Shown: one piece after another, positions 1 to 8,039 of the stretch
Position numbering within the stretch: the first letter of the stretch is position 1
Layout of the letters: every line of letters starts with the position of its first letter
Source of the DNA: Streptomyces hyaluromycini
GTDB lineage: Bacteria > Actinomycetota > Actinomycetes > Streptomycetales > Streptomycetaceae
Direction: 5' to 3'
Assembly: GCF_002217755.1 (NCBI RefSeq)
Contig: NZ_BCFL01000019.1
Location: 804,712-868,711 of the forward strand
Length of the DNA stretch: 64,000 bases
Translations under genes and position numbers: made by a program
Notes under the pieces: generated by a model
The model's database searches: none
Told to the model about the DNA's origin: nothing
Seen by the model: only the letters and a program-made list of their open reading frames with translations

Positions 1-12
1 CGACGCTGATCT

Positions 13-339
13 TCAGCAGGAATCAGTGAGCGGCCGGTCGAGCGGAGCAGCCCCGGCATCGCCCGGTTGCATGGCGCGGAACGCGCGGTCGCAGCCGTCG
101 CAGTTCTGGAGGGGGAGTGGCCGACCCGGAGCAGCGGGAGGTCGGGTTGCCGTCGGAAGGGCCGGTGGCAGCCATTCGCGCAGGCGGTATGCGAGGAGTT
201 GGGCCGGCCAGCGGACCGCGCCGCTGGGGAGGTCACCCGTGAGGGTGCGGAGCAGGTCGGCGGCACGGCAGTGGTCGGCGGAGAGCGGGGGCGCCGGAGG
301 CTCCCGACCGGTGCGGTGTACAGGTTTCCACGCCGTCAC
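13..339 (-). CDS. Small hypothetical protein with CxxC motif
   Basis: A 108-residue protein from a GTG start. The middle is Leu/Pro-rich and the C-terminal third has a compact CDGCDRAFRA motif (CxxC) that resembles half of a zinc-ribbon. I recall similar short proteins in Streptomyces, sometimes near small regulators, but no function is known to me. The partner cysteine pair usual for a zinc site is not evident; only one further Cys is present, at the very C-terminus. There is no signal peptide or membrane segment. It is divergent from the toxin-antitoxin pair downstream. Real gene likely, function unknown. Confidence 0.5.
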   Translation of the reverse strand: MTAWKPVHRTGREPPAPPLSADHCRAADLLRTLTGDLPSGAVRWPAQLLAYRLREWLPPALPTATRPPAAPGRPLPLQNCDGCDRAFRAMQPGDAGAAPLDRPLTDSC

Positions 340-496
340 GGCCGCTTGCTCATCCGATCGTGTGATCCAGGCTGGCGGCCATGGCCCCGGTAGGGATTTG
401 GAGAGGTTCTCTTCCAGGCGTTCTTTCCGGGATATCGGGCGTGCCGGGAACGCGGCCGGCTGGGTCGTGGGATGTCCGATCCTGGGCGGGGCGATG

Positions 497-512
497 GTAT
501 TCGGTTGTATTC
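497..512 (+). promoter_or_regulatory. Candidate operator of the toxin-antitoxin operon (direct repeat)
   Basis: GTATTC occurs at 497-502 and 507-512, exactly 10 bp apart and ending 8 bp before the antitoxin start codon. Ribbon-helix-helix antitoxins typically bind short repeats at about one helical turn. The TATTCT at 508-513 could also be a -10 element, which would put the RNA start near the ATG (leaderless). The repeat is seen; autoregulation is inference. Confidence 0.35.
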
Positions 513-519
513 TCGGGGT

Positions 520-783
520 ATGAGTGACACCACGATCAAGATCAGCGAATCAATAAGAGACCGCCTCCGCACGCTGGCCGAAGAGCGTGGCATGAGCACG
601 CGGGCGTACGTGGAGCGGGTCGTCGCCGCCACGCCGACCGAGACCGAGCGCGCAGAGCGGACGGCGCGGGCGGTGGCCTATGTGCAGGCCCACCTCCGGG
701 AGGACTTCACCGAGGGAGACGTACGGGAAGCGCAGGAGTGGCGTGCGGCGATTGCCGAGGGGCGATTGGGGAGTCGCAGGTGA
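520..783 (+). CDS. Antitoxin, ribbon-helix-helix type
   Basis: An 87-residue protein. The N-terminal segment MSDTTIKISESIRDRL with a following AEERGMS turn fits a ribbon-helix-helix DNA-binding fold: a short strand, then two helices. The C-terminal half is charged and helical and is the likely toxin-binding part. The ATG at 520 was chosen because the protein then begins directly with the strand; there is no clear Shine-Dalgarno, so a leaderless message is possible. Its stop overlaps the GTG of the next gene by 4 bp, the usual translational coupling of toxin-antitoxin operons. A 10-bp-spaced direct repeat just upstream may be its operator. Confidence 0.7.
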   Translation: MSDTTIKISESIRDRLRTLAEERGMSTRAYVERVVAATPTETERAERTARAVAYVQAHLREDFTEGDVREAQEWRAAIAEGRLGSRR

Positions 784-1151
784 TTTTTCTCGACCACACC
801 GCTGTGCTCGCACTCTGCCGTGGTCACCGGTTGCTCTCCGGGCTGGCTGTCGTGGAGGTAGATGATCTGGCCCAGCGCGCTCACGTACCTGCCTTGTGCC
901 TTGTCGCGGCCAGCCTGGAACGGCCCGGTGTGGCGGCGCATGTCGGAGCGCTGCCCGGGCTGGAGTTTCTTCCGCTCGACTTCGCCGGTGCGGCAGCGGT
1001 TGAGCAAGTCGTGTCCGCCGGGCTGGACTGGTCCTTCGGGCATGCGGTGTACGCAGCCTCCTCCGATCCTGCCGAGGGACAGATCCTGACGGCCGTACCG
1101 GATGCCTACAACGGCACCGGTATGTGGGTGGTGGACATCGGTAAGCCCTGA
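780..1151 (+). CDS. PIN-like toxin
   Basis: A 123-residue protein starting at the GTG that overlaps the antitoxin stop (GTGA). The opening MIFLDHTAVLAL places an acidic residue at position 5 after a hydrophobic strand, as in PIN-domain RNases. A second acidic cluster (VEVDD) lies near residues 27-31 and a hydrophobic strand (MWVVDI) near the C-terminus. The central DAxxAA-like PIN motif is altered to GHAVYAA, so the active site is not fully canonical. The gene order and overlap support a type II toxin. RNase activity is inferred from family resemblance only. Confidence 0.6.
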   Translation: MIFLDHTAVLALCRGHRLLSGLAVVEVDDLAQRAHVPALCLVAASLERPGVAAHVGALPGLEFLPLDFAGAAAVEQVVSAGLDWSFGHAVYAASSDPAEGQILTAVPDAYNGTGMWVVDIGKP

Positions 1152-1165
1152 GAGGCCGGGGAAGG

Positions 1166-2683
1166 TCAGCCCGCCCCCGCCCGCCAGTGCTGGCCCGTGC
1201 CGTCGTTCACCGGGGACAGGGAGAGCTGGTCGGCGCCGGTCGGGGTGAGGGCCGTTTCGAGGGCGATCTCCGGGCAGATCTCGCCGTCGGGGGTCACGGT
1301 GAAGCGGAGGTTGTCGCCGTGGTCGCCGTCCACGGAGGCGCAGCTCCAGATGCCGACGCCCTTGTCGACGGAACCCCGGCTGTCCAGGCAGAAGTCGGGA
1401 TCCGCGGCGGACTGGAGGACGCCCCGGGCGGTGTCGACCCGCCAGCGCTGGGTGGGGGAGGCGGAGCAGGGGGCCGTGACGACGTCGGTGCCGTTGCCGA
1501 GGTCGGCGTCGCGGATGTCCAGGCAGCGGGCGGTGGCGGCGTTCACGACCTGGGCGTAGGCGGTGCCCGGGGGTTTCGGGGTCGCGGACGGGGTCGGCGT
1601 CGCGGATCGCGTCGGGGTGGCGGACGGGCTCGGGGACGGACTGTGCGACGGTCTCGCGGGGCTGGGAGACGGCGAGGGGGAGACGGTCGCCGTCACTGTC
1701 ACCTGCACCGGGGGAGTGGCGGCCGCCGGGGGCCGGGTGTGCGGGGCCGGGCGGTTCAGCAGGAACAGCAGCAGCGGTACGAGGGCCACGCCCAGTGCCG
1801 TCGAGGTGAGCAGGAGGCGCCGGGACCGGAGGCGGCGCTCCCGGGGCGGGGCGGCGCCCGGGCCGGGTTCGGTGGGAGGCGCTGGTGTGATGCCGAGGCG
1901 TACGTACGCCGTTCCGGCCCACGGCAGCAGGCCCTCCGCCAGGGTCTCGCGCGGGGCGTCCCGGAGCGCGGTGAGGTCCTCGAACGCGGCCGTGCAGTGC
2001 GGGCAGCGGGCCATGTGCGCGTGCAGGTCGGGGCTGTGGCGGGGGTTCTCCGGGCGGACCGACTCCTCGATCAGACGGCGGAAGTCCGCGCAGCGGGGGT
2101 CGTCCGAGGCGGCCAGGCGGGTGCGCAGGCAGGCCTGGGCCAGGGACTGGAGGGCGGGCGGGGTGTCGTACCGGACGTCCTCGGGGGTCAGGCCGAGGTA
2201 GGTGGCGGTCCGTTCGGCGGGCTCCCGGTCCAGTACGCCGTACCAGACCAGGCCCTGGGTGCGGGACGGCAGGGACTGGAACGCAGGGAGGAGGGGCGGG
2301 GGCGGGACACCGGGGGTACCGGGGATGCCGCGGGTGCCGGAGGAGTTCAGGACCAGCAGGAGGGTGGGGTCCAGGGCGGCGGAGCGCTCGTCGTGCGACC
2401 AGTCGGCGGCCAGCCGGGCGGTCAGCAGGAGCAGATGGTGGCGGAGCGGTACGACCGGCTCGGCGCCGTGTGCGATCTCGCGGGCGGCGGTGCTGAAGGT
2501 CTGCGTGGCAAGGCGGCGGGCCGCCGCGTCGCCGGTCGTACAGAGGCGGGCGTGGCCGAGGACCGCGGGGTGGTGGCGGGTGCGGAGTTCCTGGAGGGCG
2601 GGGTAGGCGGTGGGCGCGGGGGCGCGCAGGAGTTCGGTCAGGCGTGCGTCCGGGGGCGGGTCGCCCTGGATGTCCTGGACCAT
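1166..2683 (-). CDS. Membrane protein: sigma-like N-terminus, zinc finger, ricin-type lectin
   Basis: A 505-residue mosaic. Residues 20-75 resemble region 2 of ECF sigma factors (LQELRTRHHPAVLGHARLC) and 135-190 a degenerate region 4. Residues 221-230 hold HAHMARCPHC, the H-x3-C-x2-C finger of zinc-binding anti-sigma factors. A membrane helix spans about 290-310. An extracellular Pro/Ser/Thr linker (about 335-372) leads to a ricin-type beta-trefoil (376-505) that probably binds sugars. The cytoplasmic half faces RNA polymerase biology and the outer half a glycan, so a sugar-sensing role is plausible but inferred. The neighbouring sigma gene reads in the same direction. The ATG at 2683 is the natural start. 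Confidence 0.7.
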   Translation of the reverse strand: MVQDIQGDPPPDARLTELLRAPAPTAYPALQELRTRHHPAVLGHARLCTTGDAAARRLATQTFSTAAREIAHGAEPVVPLRHHLLLLTARLAADWSHDERSAALDPTLLLVLNSSGTRGIPGTPGVPPPPLLPAFQSLPSRTQGLVWYGVLDREPAERTATYLGLTPEDVRYDTPPALQSLAQACLRTRLAASDDPRCADFRRLIEESVRPENPRHSPDLHAHMARCPHCTAAFEDLTALRDAPRETLAEGLLPWAGTAYVRLGITPAPPTEPGPGAAPPRERRLRSRRLLLTSTALGVALVPLLLFLLNRPAPHTRPPAAATPPVQVTVTATVSPSPSPSPARPSHSPSPSPSATPTRSATPTPSATPKPPGTAYAQVVNAATARCLDIRDADLGNGTDVVTAPCSASPTQRWRVDTARGVLQSAADPDFCLDSRGSVDKGVGIWSCASVDGDHGDNLRFTVTPDGEICPEIALETALTPTGADQLSLSPVNDGTGQHWRAGAG

Positions 2684-2831
2684 GGTGCACCCCTTCTCGC
2701 GGGCCGTCCTTCCTGACGTACCGGCCAGTTTGGGGTGTGAGTGACGCTGTGGGGGGAGCTTTGGCCGAAGACGCTGCCGGCCGGGGCGGAGGGATCCCCG
2801 CCGCCCCGGCGGCGGGGCGGGCCGGCCGGGG

Positions 2832-3725
2832 CTATTCCTCCAGGGTCAGCGCCCTGCGCAGGTGCACGAGGGTGCGGGACAGCAGGCGGGAGACGTGCAT
2901 CTGGGAGATCCCGAGTTCGTCGCCGATCTCCGACTGGGTCATGCCCGCGACGAAGCGGAGGGAGAGGATGGTGCGGTCCCTGGGCGGGAGTTCGGCGATG
3001 AGGGGCTTCAGGGACTCGATGTACTCGATGCCCTCCAGGCCGTGGTCCTCGTAGCCGATGCGGTCCGCCAGGGCGCCCTCGGACTCGTCCTCCTCGGGTT
3101 GTGCGTCCAGGGAGGAGGCCGTGTAGGCGTTGGACGCCGCCATGCCCTCGACGACCTCGTCGGCGGAGAGGCCGAGACGTTCCGCGAGTTCCGCGACCGT
3201 GGGGGCGCGGTCCAGTTTCTGGGCCAGTTCGTCGCCCGCCTTGGCGAGGTCGAGGCGGAGCTCCTGGAGGCGGCGCGGGACGCGTACCGACCACGACGTG
3301 TCGCGGAAGAAGCGCTTGATCTCGCCGATGATCGTCGGCATCGCGAAGGTGGGGAACTCGACGCCGCGGGAGAGCTCGAAGCGGTCGATCGCCTTGATCA
3401 GGCCGATGGTGCCGACCTGGACGATGTCCTCCATCGGCTCGCTGCGGGAGCGGAAGCGGGAGGCGGCGAACCTGACCAGCGCGAGGTTCAGTTCGACGAG
3501 GGTGTTGCGGACGTACGCATACTCGTGCGTGCCTTCCTCCAGCGACTCCAGCCGCTCGAAGAGGGTCTTGGACAGGGCTCGCGCGTCGACCGCGTCGACC
3601 TCGTCGTACGGGGGGATCTCCGGGAGTCCGAGTCCCGCGAAGAATCCCTCGATGGCATCCAGTGGTTCCGGTGGGGGTGTCGACGTCGCGGTCGGGGTAT
3701 GCGAGGCGTCGAGCCGGGGTGACAT
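2832..3725 (-). CDS. sigI: SigB/SigF-family RNA polymerase sigma factor
   Basis: A 297-residue group 3 sigma factor. Region 2 (NLALVRFAASRF, DIVQVGTIGLIKAIDRFE), region 3 (FFRDTSWSVRVPRRLQELR) and region 4 (LPPRDRTILSLRF, GMTQSEIGDELGISQMHVSRLLSR) are all present and intact. The start at 3725 is preferred over two upstream in-frame ATGs (3737, 3749) because GGAGGACACC precedes it as a ribosome-binding site. A STAS antagonist and an HATPase anti-sigma gene are transcribed divergently, giving a complete partner-switching module. The name sigI rests on remembered synteny with S. coelicolor and could be another SigB paralogue. Confidence 0.75.
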   Translation of the reverse strand: MSPRLDASHTPTATSTPPPEPLDAIEGFFAGLGLPEIPPYDEVDAVDARALSKTLFERLESLEEGTHEYAYVRNTLVELNLALVRFAASRFRSRSEPMEDIVQVGTIGLIKAIDRFELSRGVEFPTFAMPTIIGEIKRFFRDTSWSVRVPRRLQELRLDLAKAGDELAQKLDRAPTVAELAERLGLSADEVVEGMAASNAYTASSLDAQPEEDESEGALADRIGYEDHGLEGIEYIESLKPLIAELPPRDRTILSLRFVAGMTQSEIGDELGISQMHVSRLLSRTLVHLRRALTLEE

Positions 3726-4030
3726 GGTGTCCTCCATCGTTCTCGGCAATGAGGCTGCCGAAGCCGTGCGTGCACTGCGGTGTGCGGCGCCTCCAAAGCC
3801 GGCCGTGTCGGTTGCGTGTCCCTACTAGCCCTACCCGCTCCGCCGAGCCAGTCGCAAGTCCGTTCTATTATCATATGTTCCGTTTCGAGAGGTTGTTCGG
3901 GTGTCGGGTTGCGTGCAGAAGGCGTAATGTTCGAGGGCGTCGCCAAGGCGTTCGGCGGACATGGGTGGGCATCGTCGGACATCGGTCGGACGGTGGCAGA
4001 AGCGGTCACGACCTCGGGAGAGAGACGGCA
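3726..4030. promoter_or_regulatory. Divergent promoter region, sigma factor / STAS gene
   Basis: This 305-bp interval separates the sigma gene from the STAS gene. It has an AT-richer patch around 3865-3880. GTTT at 3882-3885, 13 bp, then GGGTGT at 3899-3904 resembles the Streptomyces SigB-type promoter pattern (GTTT, 14-16 bp, GGGTAT) with slightly short spacing, and points toward the STAS gene. This would fit autoregulation by a SigB-like factor. No other gene is visible here. Confidence 0.35.
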
Positions 4031-4426
4031 ATGGACCACGGGACGGTCGGCAGCGCACAGTCGGGCCGGCTGCTGGTGGAGGTGCGGGAAGAAGGCTCCA
4101 GCGCCGTCGTGACTCCGGCGGGTGAGCTCGATCACCACACCGCCGACCTGCTGCGCGAGCCGCTCGACGATCTCCTCGACAAGGGGTTCGCGCGCCTTGT
4201 CGTCGACTGCTCACGACTTGAGTTCTGCGACTCCACCGGGCTGAACGTGCTGCTCGGCACCCGGCTGCGGGCCGAGGCCGCCGGGGGCGGGGTGCACCTC
4301 GCCGGGATGCTGCCCGTCGTCGCCCGGGTCTTCGAGATCACGGGGGCCGAGGCGGTCTTCACCGTCCACGACTCCGTCGAGGCGGCGCTGGCCGACGAGG
4401 ACGGCGCGGCCGGCGGCACGGGCTGA
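4031..4426 (+). CDS. arsI: STAS-domain anti-sigma factor antagonist
   Basis: A 131-residue SpoIIAA-like protein. The phosphorylation motif CDSTGLNVLL places the conserved serine at residue 68. The flanking VVTPAGELDHHTADLLREPL and the C-terminal VFEITGAEAVF are standard STAS elements. The ATG at 4031 follows GGGAGAGAGACGG. In partner switching, the unphosphorylated protein captures the anti-sigma kinase and frees the sigma factor; the kinase inactivates it by phosphorylating Ser68. The HATPase gene lies 188 bp downstream on the same strand and the sigma gene is divergent. The name arsI is by remembered synteny. Confidence 0.8.
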   Translation: MDHGTVGSAQSGRLLVEVREEGSSAVVTPAGELDHHTADLLREPLDDLLDKGFARLVVDCSRLEFCDSTGLNVLLGTRLRAEAAGGGVHLAGMLPVVARVFEITGAEAVFTVHDSVEAALADEDGAAGGTG

Positions 4427-4614
4427 GCCCCTGCCGGCCCGGCGTCCGGAACCGGGGGGGGTGTTCCCGGGGATCGCTCGGGCAGGAGAGATTCTGGATC
4501 TGCCGGCGTCCGACCCGGCCACGTCCGAGCGGAGCGCGCCGACCGGCCCGTACGAAACTGCAGCAACGCGAACTTTTGAATCGTGAACCGGTGAAACGGT
4601 GAGGTGAAGCGCTG

Positions 4615-5133
4615 ATGAGCACCACCCGGCCTTACCCGCCGGGCGACCGCGGCCCGGAGCCCAGCGGCGCTTCCGGGATGTCCGGGGAGGCGGCGTCCGA
4701 CGAGCCGTCCGCCTCGACGGGGGGTCGTCAGGTCCGCAGGCTGCGCCTGCACGGCGAGAGCGGGGTCGTACCGCTCGCCCGCGACTTCGCCCGCCAGGCG
4801 CTGTACGCGTGGGGGTGGCTGCCGGCCGCGACCGCCGACCGCAGGGCCGCCGCCGAGGACGTGCTGCTCGTCGTCTCCGAGCTCGTCACGAACGCGTGCC
4901 TGCATGCGGAGGGGCCGGACGAGCTGTTCCTGGCCTGCGACCGGAAGGTGATCCGGGTGGAGGTGTCCGACCGGGGGGCCGGGCAGCCGGCGCCGCGGAC
5001 GCCGCATCGGGCGGGGCGGCCGGGGGGGCACGGGATGTTCATCGTCCAACGGCTGTGTCTGGACTGGGGGGTTGTGCGGACGCCGGGGACGGCCGGGAAG
5101 ACGGTGTGGGCGGAGTTGGGGGCACCAGCCTGA
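4615..5133 (+). CDS. prsI: HATPase_c anti-sigma factor / serine kinase
   Basis: A 172-residue GHKL ATP-binding protein of the SpoIIAB/RsbW type. After a disordered 37-residue lead it shows the N box ELVTNACLH (89-97, Asn93), the G1 motif VSDRGAG (Asp119) and a G2 loop GGHGMFIVQRL near 139-149. These bind Mg-ATP and allow phosphorylation of the STAS antagonist. GAGGTG lies 8 bp before the ATG. Context (STAS gene upstream, sigma gene divergent) makes it the likely inhibitor of that sigma factor. Streptomyces has many such kinases, so cross-talk is possible. Confidence 0.75.
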   Translation: MSTTRPYPPGDRGPEPSGASGMSGEAASDEPSASTGGRQVRRLRLHGESGVVPLARDFARQALYAWGWLPAATADRRAAAEDVLLVVSELVTNACLHAEGPDELFLACDRKVIRVEVSDRGAGQPAPRTPHRAGRPGGHGMFIVQRLCLDWGVVRTPGTAGKTVWAELGAPA

Positions 5134-5188
5134 CGGCTGCCCAAGGGGTTGCCGCCGTGTGCCGGTTCGCGGCTGCGGGTTGTCGGTG

Positions 5189-5230
5189 GCTGGTCGCGCA
5201 GTTCCCCGCGCCCCTTGCGGGGCGCTTCAG
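5189..5230. repeat. Dispersed GC-rich intergenic repeat, copy 1
   Basis: Reads GGCTGGTCGCGCAGTTCCCC followed by a CGCCCC/GGGGCG hairpin. The same unit, in either orientation, recurs at about 9355, 12176, 19922, 32589 and 46231, with a related form near 42276 and 47422. It lies between the anti-sigma gene and the surface-protein operon and encodes nothing evident. Confidence 0.7.
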
Positions 5231-5360
5231 TCGGGGGAACCTTCGAGCTCGCGTATCCCCACACTTCCGCCACGCCCTTTCTCTTCCCTCCTCTTGAGCC
5301 CCGGCGTACCTTGACGGCCGAATCTGATACCTCGTCAGTAGCGAATGGGGTGGACCGACC

Positions 5361-6062
5361 GTGTCGTCGTACCCGAAACGTACCGCCGTGCTCGCGTCCG
5401 CCGCCGCCCTGGCCGGGTCGGCGGTACTGCTGGCCGCCCCGGCGGCGCACGCCACCGTCGTGAACGTCAACTACCAGTGCAAGACGCCGATCGGCGAAAA
5501 GAGTGCCGTCTCCCCGATCGACATCACCGGCGTCAAGAGCGGCAGCGGCTACAAGATCACGATGTCCTGGCAGAAGGGCGTCTCCTCCAGCCCCGTCGAA
5601 CTCGGCAAGGGCGCCATGAGCCCGAGCGCCACCATCAAACTCGGCGGCGCCGACAGCGGGACCGTCAACGTCACCGGCGCCGCCAACCAGGCCGCGATCC
5701 CCGCCAACACCCCCATCAAGATCAACGACTTGAGCGGCACCTACACCCCGGAGAAGTCCGGCAAGGTGACGTTCACGGCGGGCACGCTCACCATCAAGGC
5801 GCTCGGTACGACGACCACCTGCACCCCCACCAACAACCCCGGCCCGTCCCTGACCCTGGACGTGACCGCGGCGGGCGGCGGTTCGAGCAGTTCCGGCAGT
5901 TCCGGATCGTCGTCCGGCAGCACCGACTCCGGAGGCACCCTCCCGAAGACCGGCCCCGAGGACTCGTTCGTCGCCCTCGGCACCCTCGGCGGCACCGTGC
6001 TGCTCGCGGGCGCGGCCGGCACGCTCTGGCTGACCCGGCGGAACCAGACCGTACGCCGCTGA
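5361..6062 (+). CDS. Surface protein with LPKTG-type sorting signal
   Basis: A 233-residue exported protein. The signal peptide runs from residue 1 to about 32, ending in APAAHA. One beta-rich domain follows, bounded by a Cys in YQCKTPIG and a Cys in TTTCTPT, likely a disulphide pair. A Gly/Ser linker precedes LPKTG, a hydrophobic helix and an RR tail, the classic sortase sorting signal. Its domain is homologous to both domains of the last gene of this operon (GADxGTV, LSGTYTP, ALGTTTTCTPT are shared). GTG start at 5361. No sortase gene is in the window. Function on the surface unknown. Confidence 0.75.
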   Translation: MSSYPKRTAVLASAAALAGSAVLLAAPAAHATVVNVNYQCKTPIGEKSAVSPIDITGVKSGSGYKITMSWQKGVSSSPVELGKGAMSPSATIKLGGADSGTVNVTGAANQAAIPANTPIKINDLSGTYTPEKSGKVTFTAGTLTIKALGTTTTCTPTNNPGPSLTLDVTAAGGGSSSSGSSGSSSGSTDSGGTLPKTGPEDSFVALGTLGGTVLLAGAAGTLWLTRRNQTVRR

Positions 6063-6090
6063 CCTCCGGGTCCGACCGCTGGAGCCGCCC

Positions 6091-6969
6091 ATGCCGTCCG
6101 CCCAGACCGTTGTCCGTGCCCTCGGTCTCACCGCGCTGACCCTGCTCGCCACCGTCCCACGCGCGTCGGCGGCCACGGGCTGGTCCCTCGCGCCCGCGGG
6201 CGGCGGCCGCCCCTCCTTCTACGCCGAGGGCGTCCCCGGGGCGGTCCTCCAGGACACCGTGTCGGTGACCAACCCCGGCGGGCAGCCGGTCACGGTACGG
6301 CTGACAAGCACCGGCACCGGCACCGGCACCGGCACCGGCACCGGCGTCCCCGTCACCTTCGCCGAGCCGCGCGTCCGGGTCCCCGCCCGCACCCGCGCCG
6401 ACGTCCCCTTCACGGTGACCGTCCCGACGGGCGCGGCACCCGGCGACCGCTCCGGCACACTCGTCGCGCAGGACGCCGACGGCCGCACCGCCACCGTCCG
6501 TATCCGGCTGCGCGTCGGCGGCCCCGCGCTCTCCGCGCTGACCGTCGAACACGTCGCCGTCCACGGCGACCGCATCACGTACGAGCTGGTCAACCGGGGT
6601 ACGACGGTCCTGGTACCGAAGCTGGCCGTGCACGCCGAGGGAGTCTTCGGCCGCGACCTCCTGGACCGGGCCCCGCGCACCCTCCCCGTCCGCCTCGCCC
6701 CCGGCAGCCGCACCGCACTCAGCGAGCCCTGGCCCGGCCACCCGGCCCTGGACGCGGTCGACGTCCGTCTGACGGCGACGGCGGCGGATGGTGCCCATGA
6801 CACGGCGACCACGCGGGCACGGTTCGTGCCCTGGGGTGCGGTGGCGGGGACCGCGGGCGCGCTGACGGCAGGCGCTGCCGTGACGGTCGTACGACGGCGT
6901 CGGCGCCGTGCCGGCCACGCGGCCGAACCCCTGTCCACGAAAGCCGAGTTGACGGGAGCGGTGAGGTGA
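6091..6969 (+). CDS. Exported membrane-anchored protein (DUF916-like)
   Basis: A 292-residue protein with a signal peptide ending near ASAAT (residue 28). A beta-sandwich region follows: VTNPGGQPVTVRL, then FTVTVPTGAAPGDRSGTLVA, resembling DUF916-type domains of Gram-positive surface complexes. A membrane helix (about 250-270) is followed by an RRRRR stop-transfer stretch. Codons near residue 73 form a perfect ACCGGC microsatellite giving a Thr-Gly run, a possible slippage site. It begins 28 bp after the preceding sortase-substrate gene, and its stop overlaps the next start by 4 bp. Probably an accessory of the neighbouring surface proteins; this is inference. Confidence 0.65.
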   Translation: MPSAQTVVRALGLTALTLLATVPRASAATGWSLAPAGGGRPSFYAEGVPGAVLQDTVSVTNPGGQPVTVRLTSTGTGTGTGTGTGVPVTFAEPRVRVPARTRADVPFTVTVPTGAAPGDRSGTLVAQDADGRTATVRIRLRVGGPALSALTVEHVAVHGDRITYELVNRGTTVLVPKLAVHAEGVFGRDLLDRAPRTLPVRLAPGSRTALSEPWPGHPALDAVDVRLTATAADGAHDTATTRARFVPWGAVAGTAGALTAGAAVTVVRRRRRRAGHAAEPLSTKAELTGAVR

Positions 6970-8039
6970 GGGTGCGGGTGTTCCTGATACTGACGGCGGT
7001 GTTCTCGCTGTTCCTGGCGGCGCCCATGGCGGCAGCCGCCGACGGGCCGACCGTCAAGGTCTCCAAGTCCCAGGCCGGCACCGGCGGTTCGGTCACCGTC
7101 AGCGGCACCGGCTGGCGGCCGCACACCCTGCTGATGATGCTGATCTGCGGCCAGTCCAGCCCGTCCCGGGGCGTGATCGGCGGCACCAACTCCTGCGCCA
7201 ACGCCGACGGACGGGCCGTCACCACCGACGCGAACGGCGGCTTCGGCAAGCAGCTCCCGGTCGCCGAACCGCCGGTCCCCTGCCCCTGCGTGGTGCACGT
7301 GGCCACCGTGACCGGCGCGACCGCCGACGCGGACGCCGCCTTCAAGGTCGCCGGACACCCCGTCAAGGCCCTGCCCGCCGAGTCCACCGGCGGCCGCCTG
7401 TCGATGCTCACCGACACCCGCCTCGACGGCTCCTCGGGCCTGCTGACCTGGTTCGGCGCACCCCCGGCCCGCACCCTCGTCTTCACCATCGGCAACGCGG
7501 GCACCTCCACCCTGAAGGACCCCGTCTTCCAGGTCGGCACCGCACACGGCGTGTTCGCCCCGCAGTGGGACGAGCAGCAGTGGCACGGCACCCTCGCACC
7601 CGGCAAGAAGGCGCAGATCAGACTGCCCGTCGAACTCTCCGCCGGGGCGCACGGCGACTACGACGTCTCTCTCAGGTACGAGGGCAAGACCCTCGCCGAG
7701 CAGCCCTGGGGCGTCGGCCGCCCCTGGGGCGTGACCCTCTTCTGGCTCCTGCTCTGCGTGGTCGTCCCGGCCGCGGTCTTCCGCATCGGCATGGCCGTGG
7801 TGGACCGGGTACGGCCGCCCCGCGCCGGCGGCATCCGGCACCGGGGAGTGCCCCGCCCGGTCTTCCGCGTGCCGGGCCTGCGCGCCCCCGAGCCCGCGCC
7901 CTCGACGGCCTCCACCCCCTCGACCCTGCCGTGGTTCACCCCGGACTCCGATCCGGGCGCGACGGCCGGCCGGCTCTCCGCACCGCACGACGACAGCTCC
8001 ACGAGTCCCACGACTCCGACGACGAAAGGACCCACGTGA
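6966..8039 (+). CDS. Exported membrane protein with neocarzinostatin-like domain
   Basis: A 357-residue protein from a GTG that overlaps the previous stop by 4 bp. The signal peptide ends near AAAADG (residue 26). Residues 28-130 (VKVSKSQAGTGGSVTVSGTGW, then CVVHVATVTG) resemble the immunoglobulin-like repeats seen in neocarzinostatin-family and other actinobacterial exported proteins. A second beta-rich part (about 150-245) precedes a membrane helix near 255-280 and a Pro-rich cytoplasmic tail. Translationally coupled to both neighbours, so the four proteins probably act as one unit at the cell surface. Substrate unknown. Confidence 0.6.
   Translation: MRVRVFLILTAVFSLFLAAPMAAAADGPTVKVSKSQAGTGGSVTVSGTGWRPHTLLMMLICGQSSPSRGVIGGTNSCANADGRAVTTDANGGFGKQLPVAEPPVPCPCVVHVATVTGATADADAAFKVAGHPVKALPAESTGGRLSMLTDTRLDGSSGLLTWFGAPPARTLVFTIGNAGTSTLKDPVFQVGTAHGVFAPQWDEQQWHGTLAPGKKAQIRLPVELSAGAHGDYDVSLRYEGKTLAEQPWGVGRPWGVTLFWLLLCVVVPAAVFRIGMAVVDRVRPPRAGGIRHRGVPRPVFRVPGLRAPEPAPSTASTPSTLPWFTPDSDPGATAGRLSAPHDDSSTSPTTPTTKGPT

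Noticed and set aside
1187..2716. Long plus-strand open frame opposite the lectin protein gene
   Set aside because: It is Gly/Arg-rich GC-bias shadow with no domain; the minus-strand gene has clear motifs.
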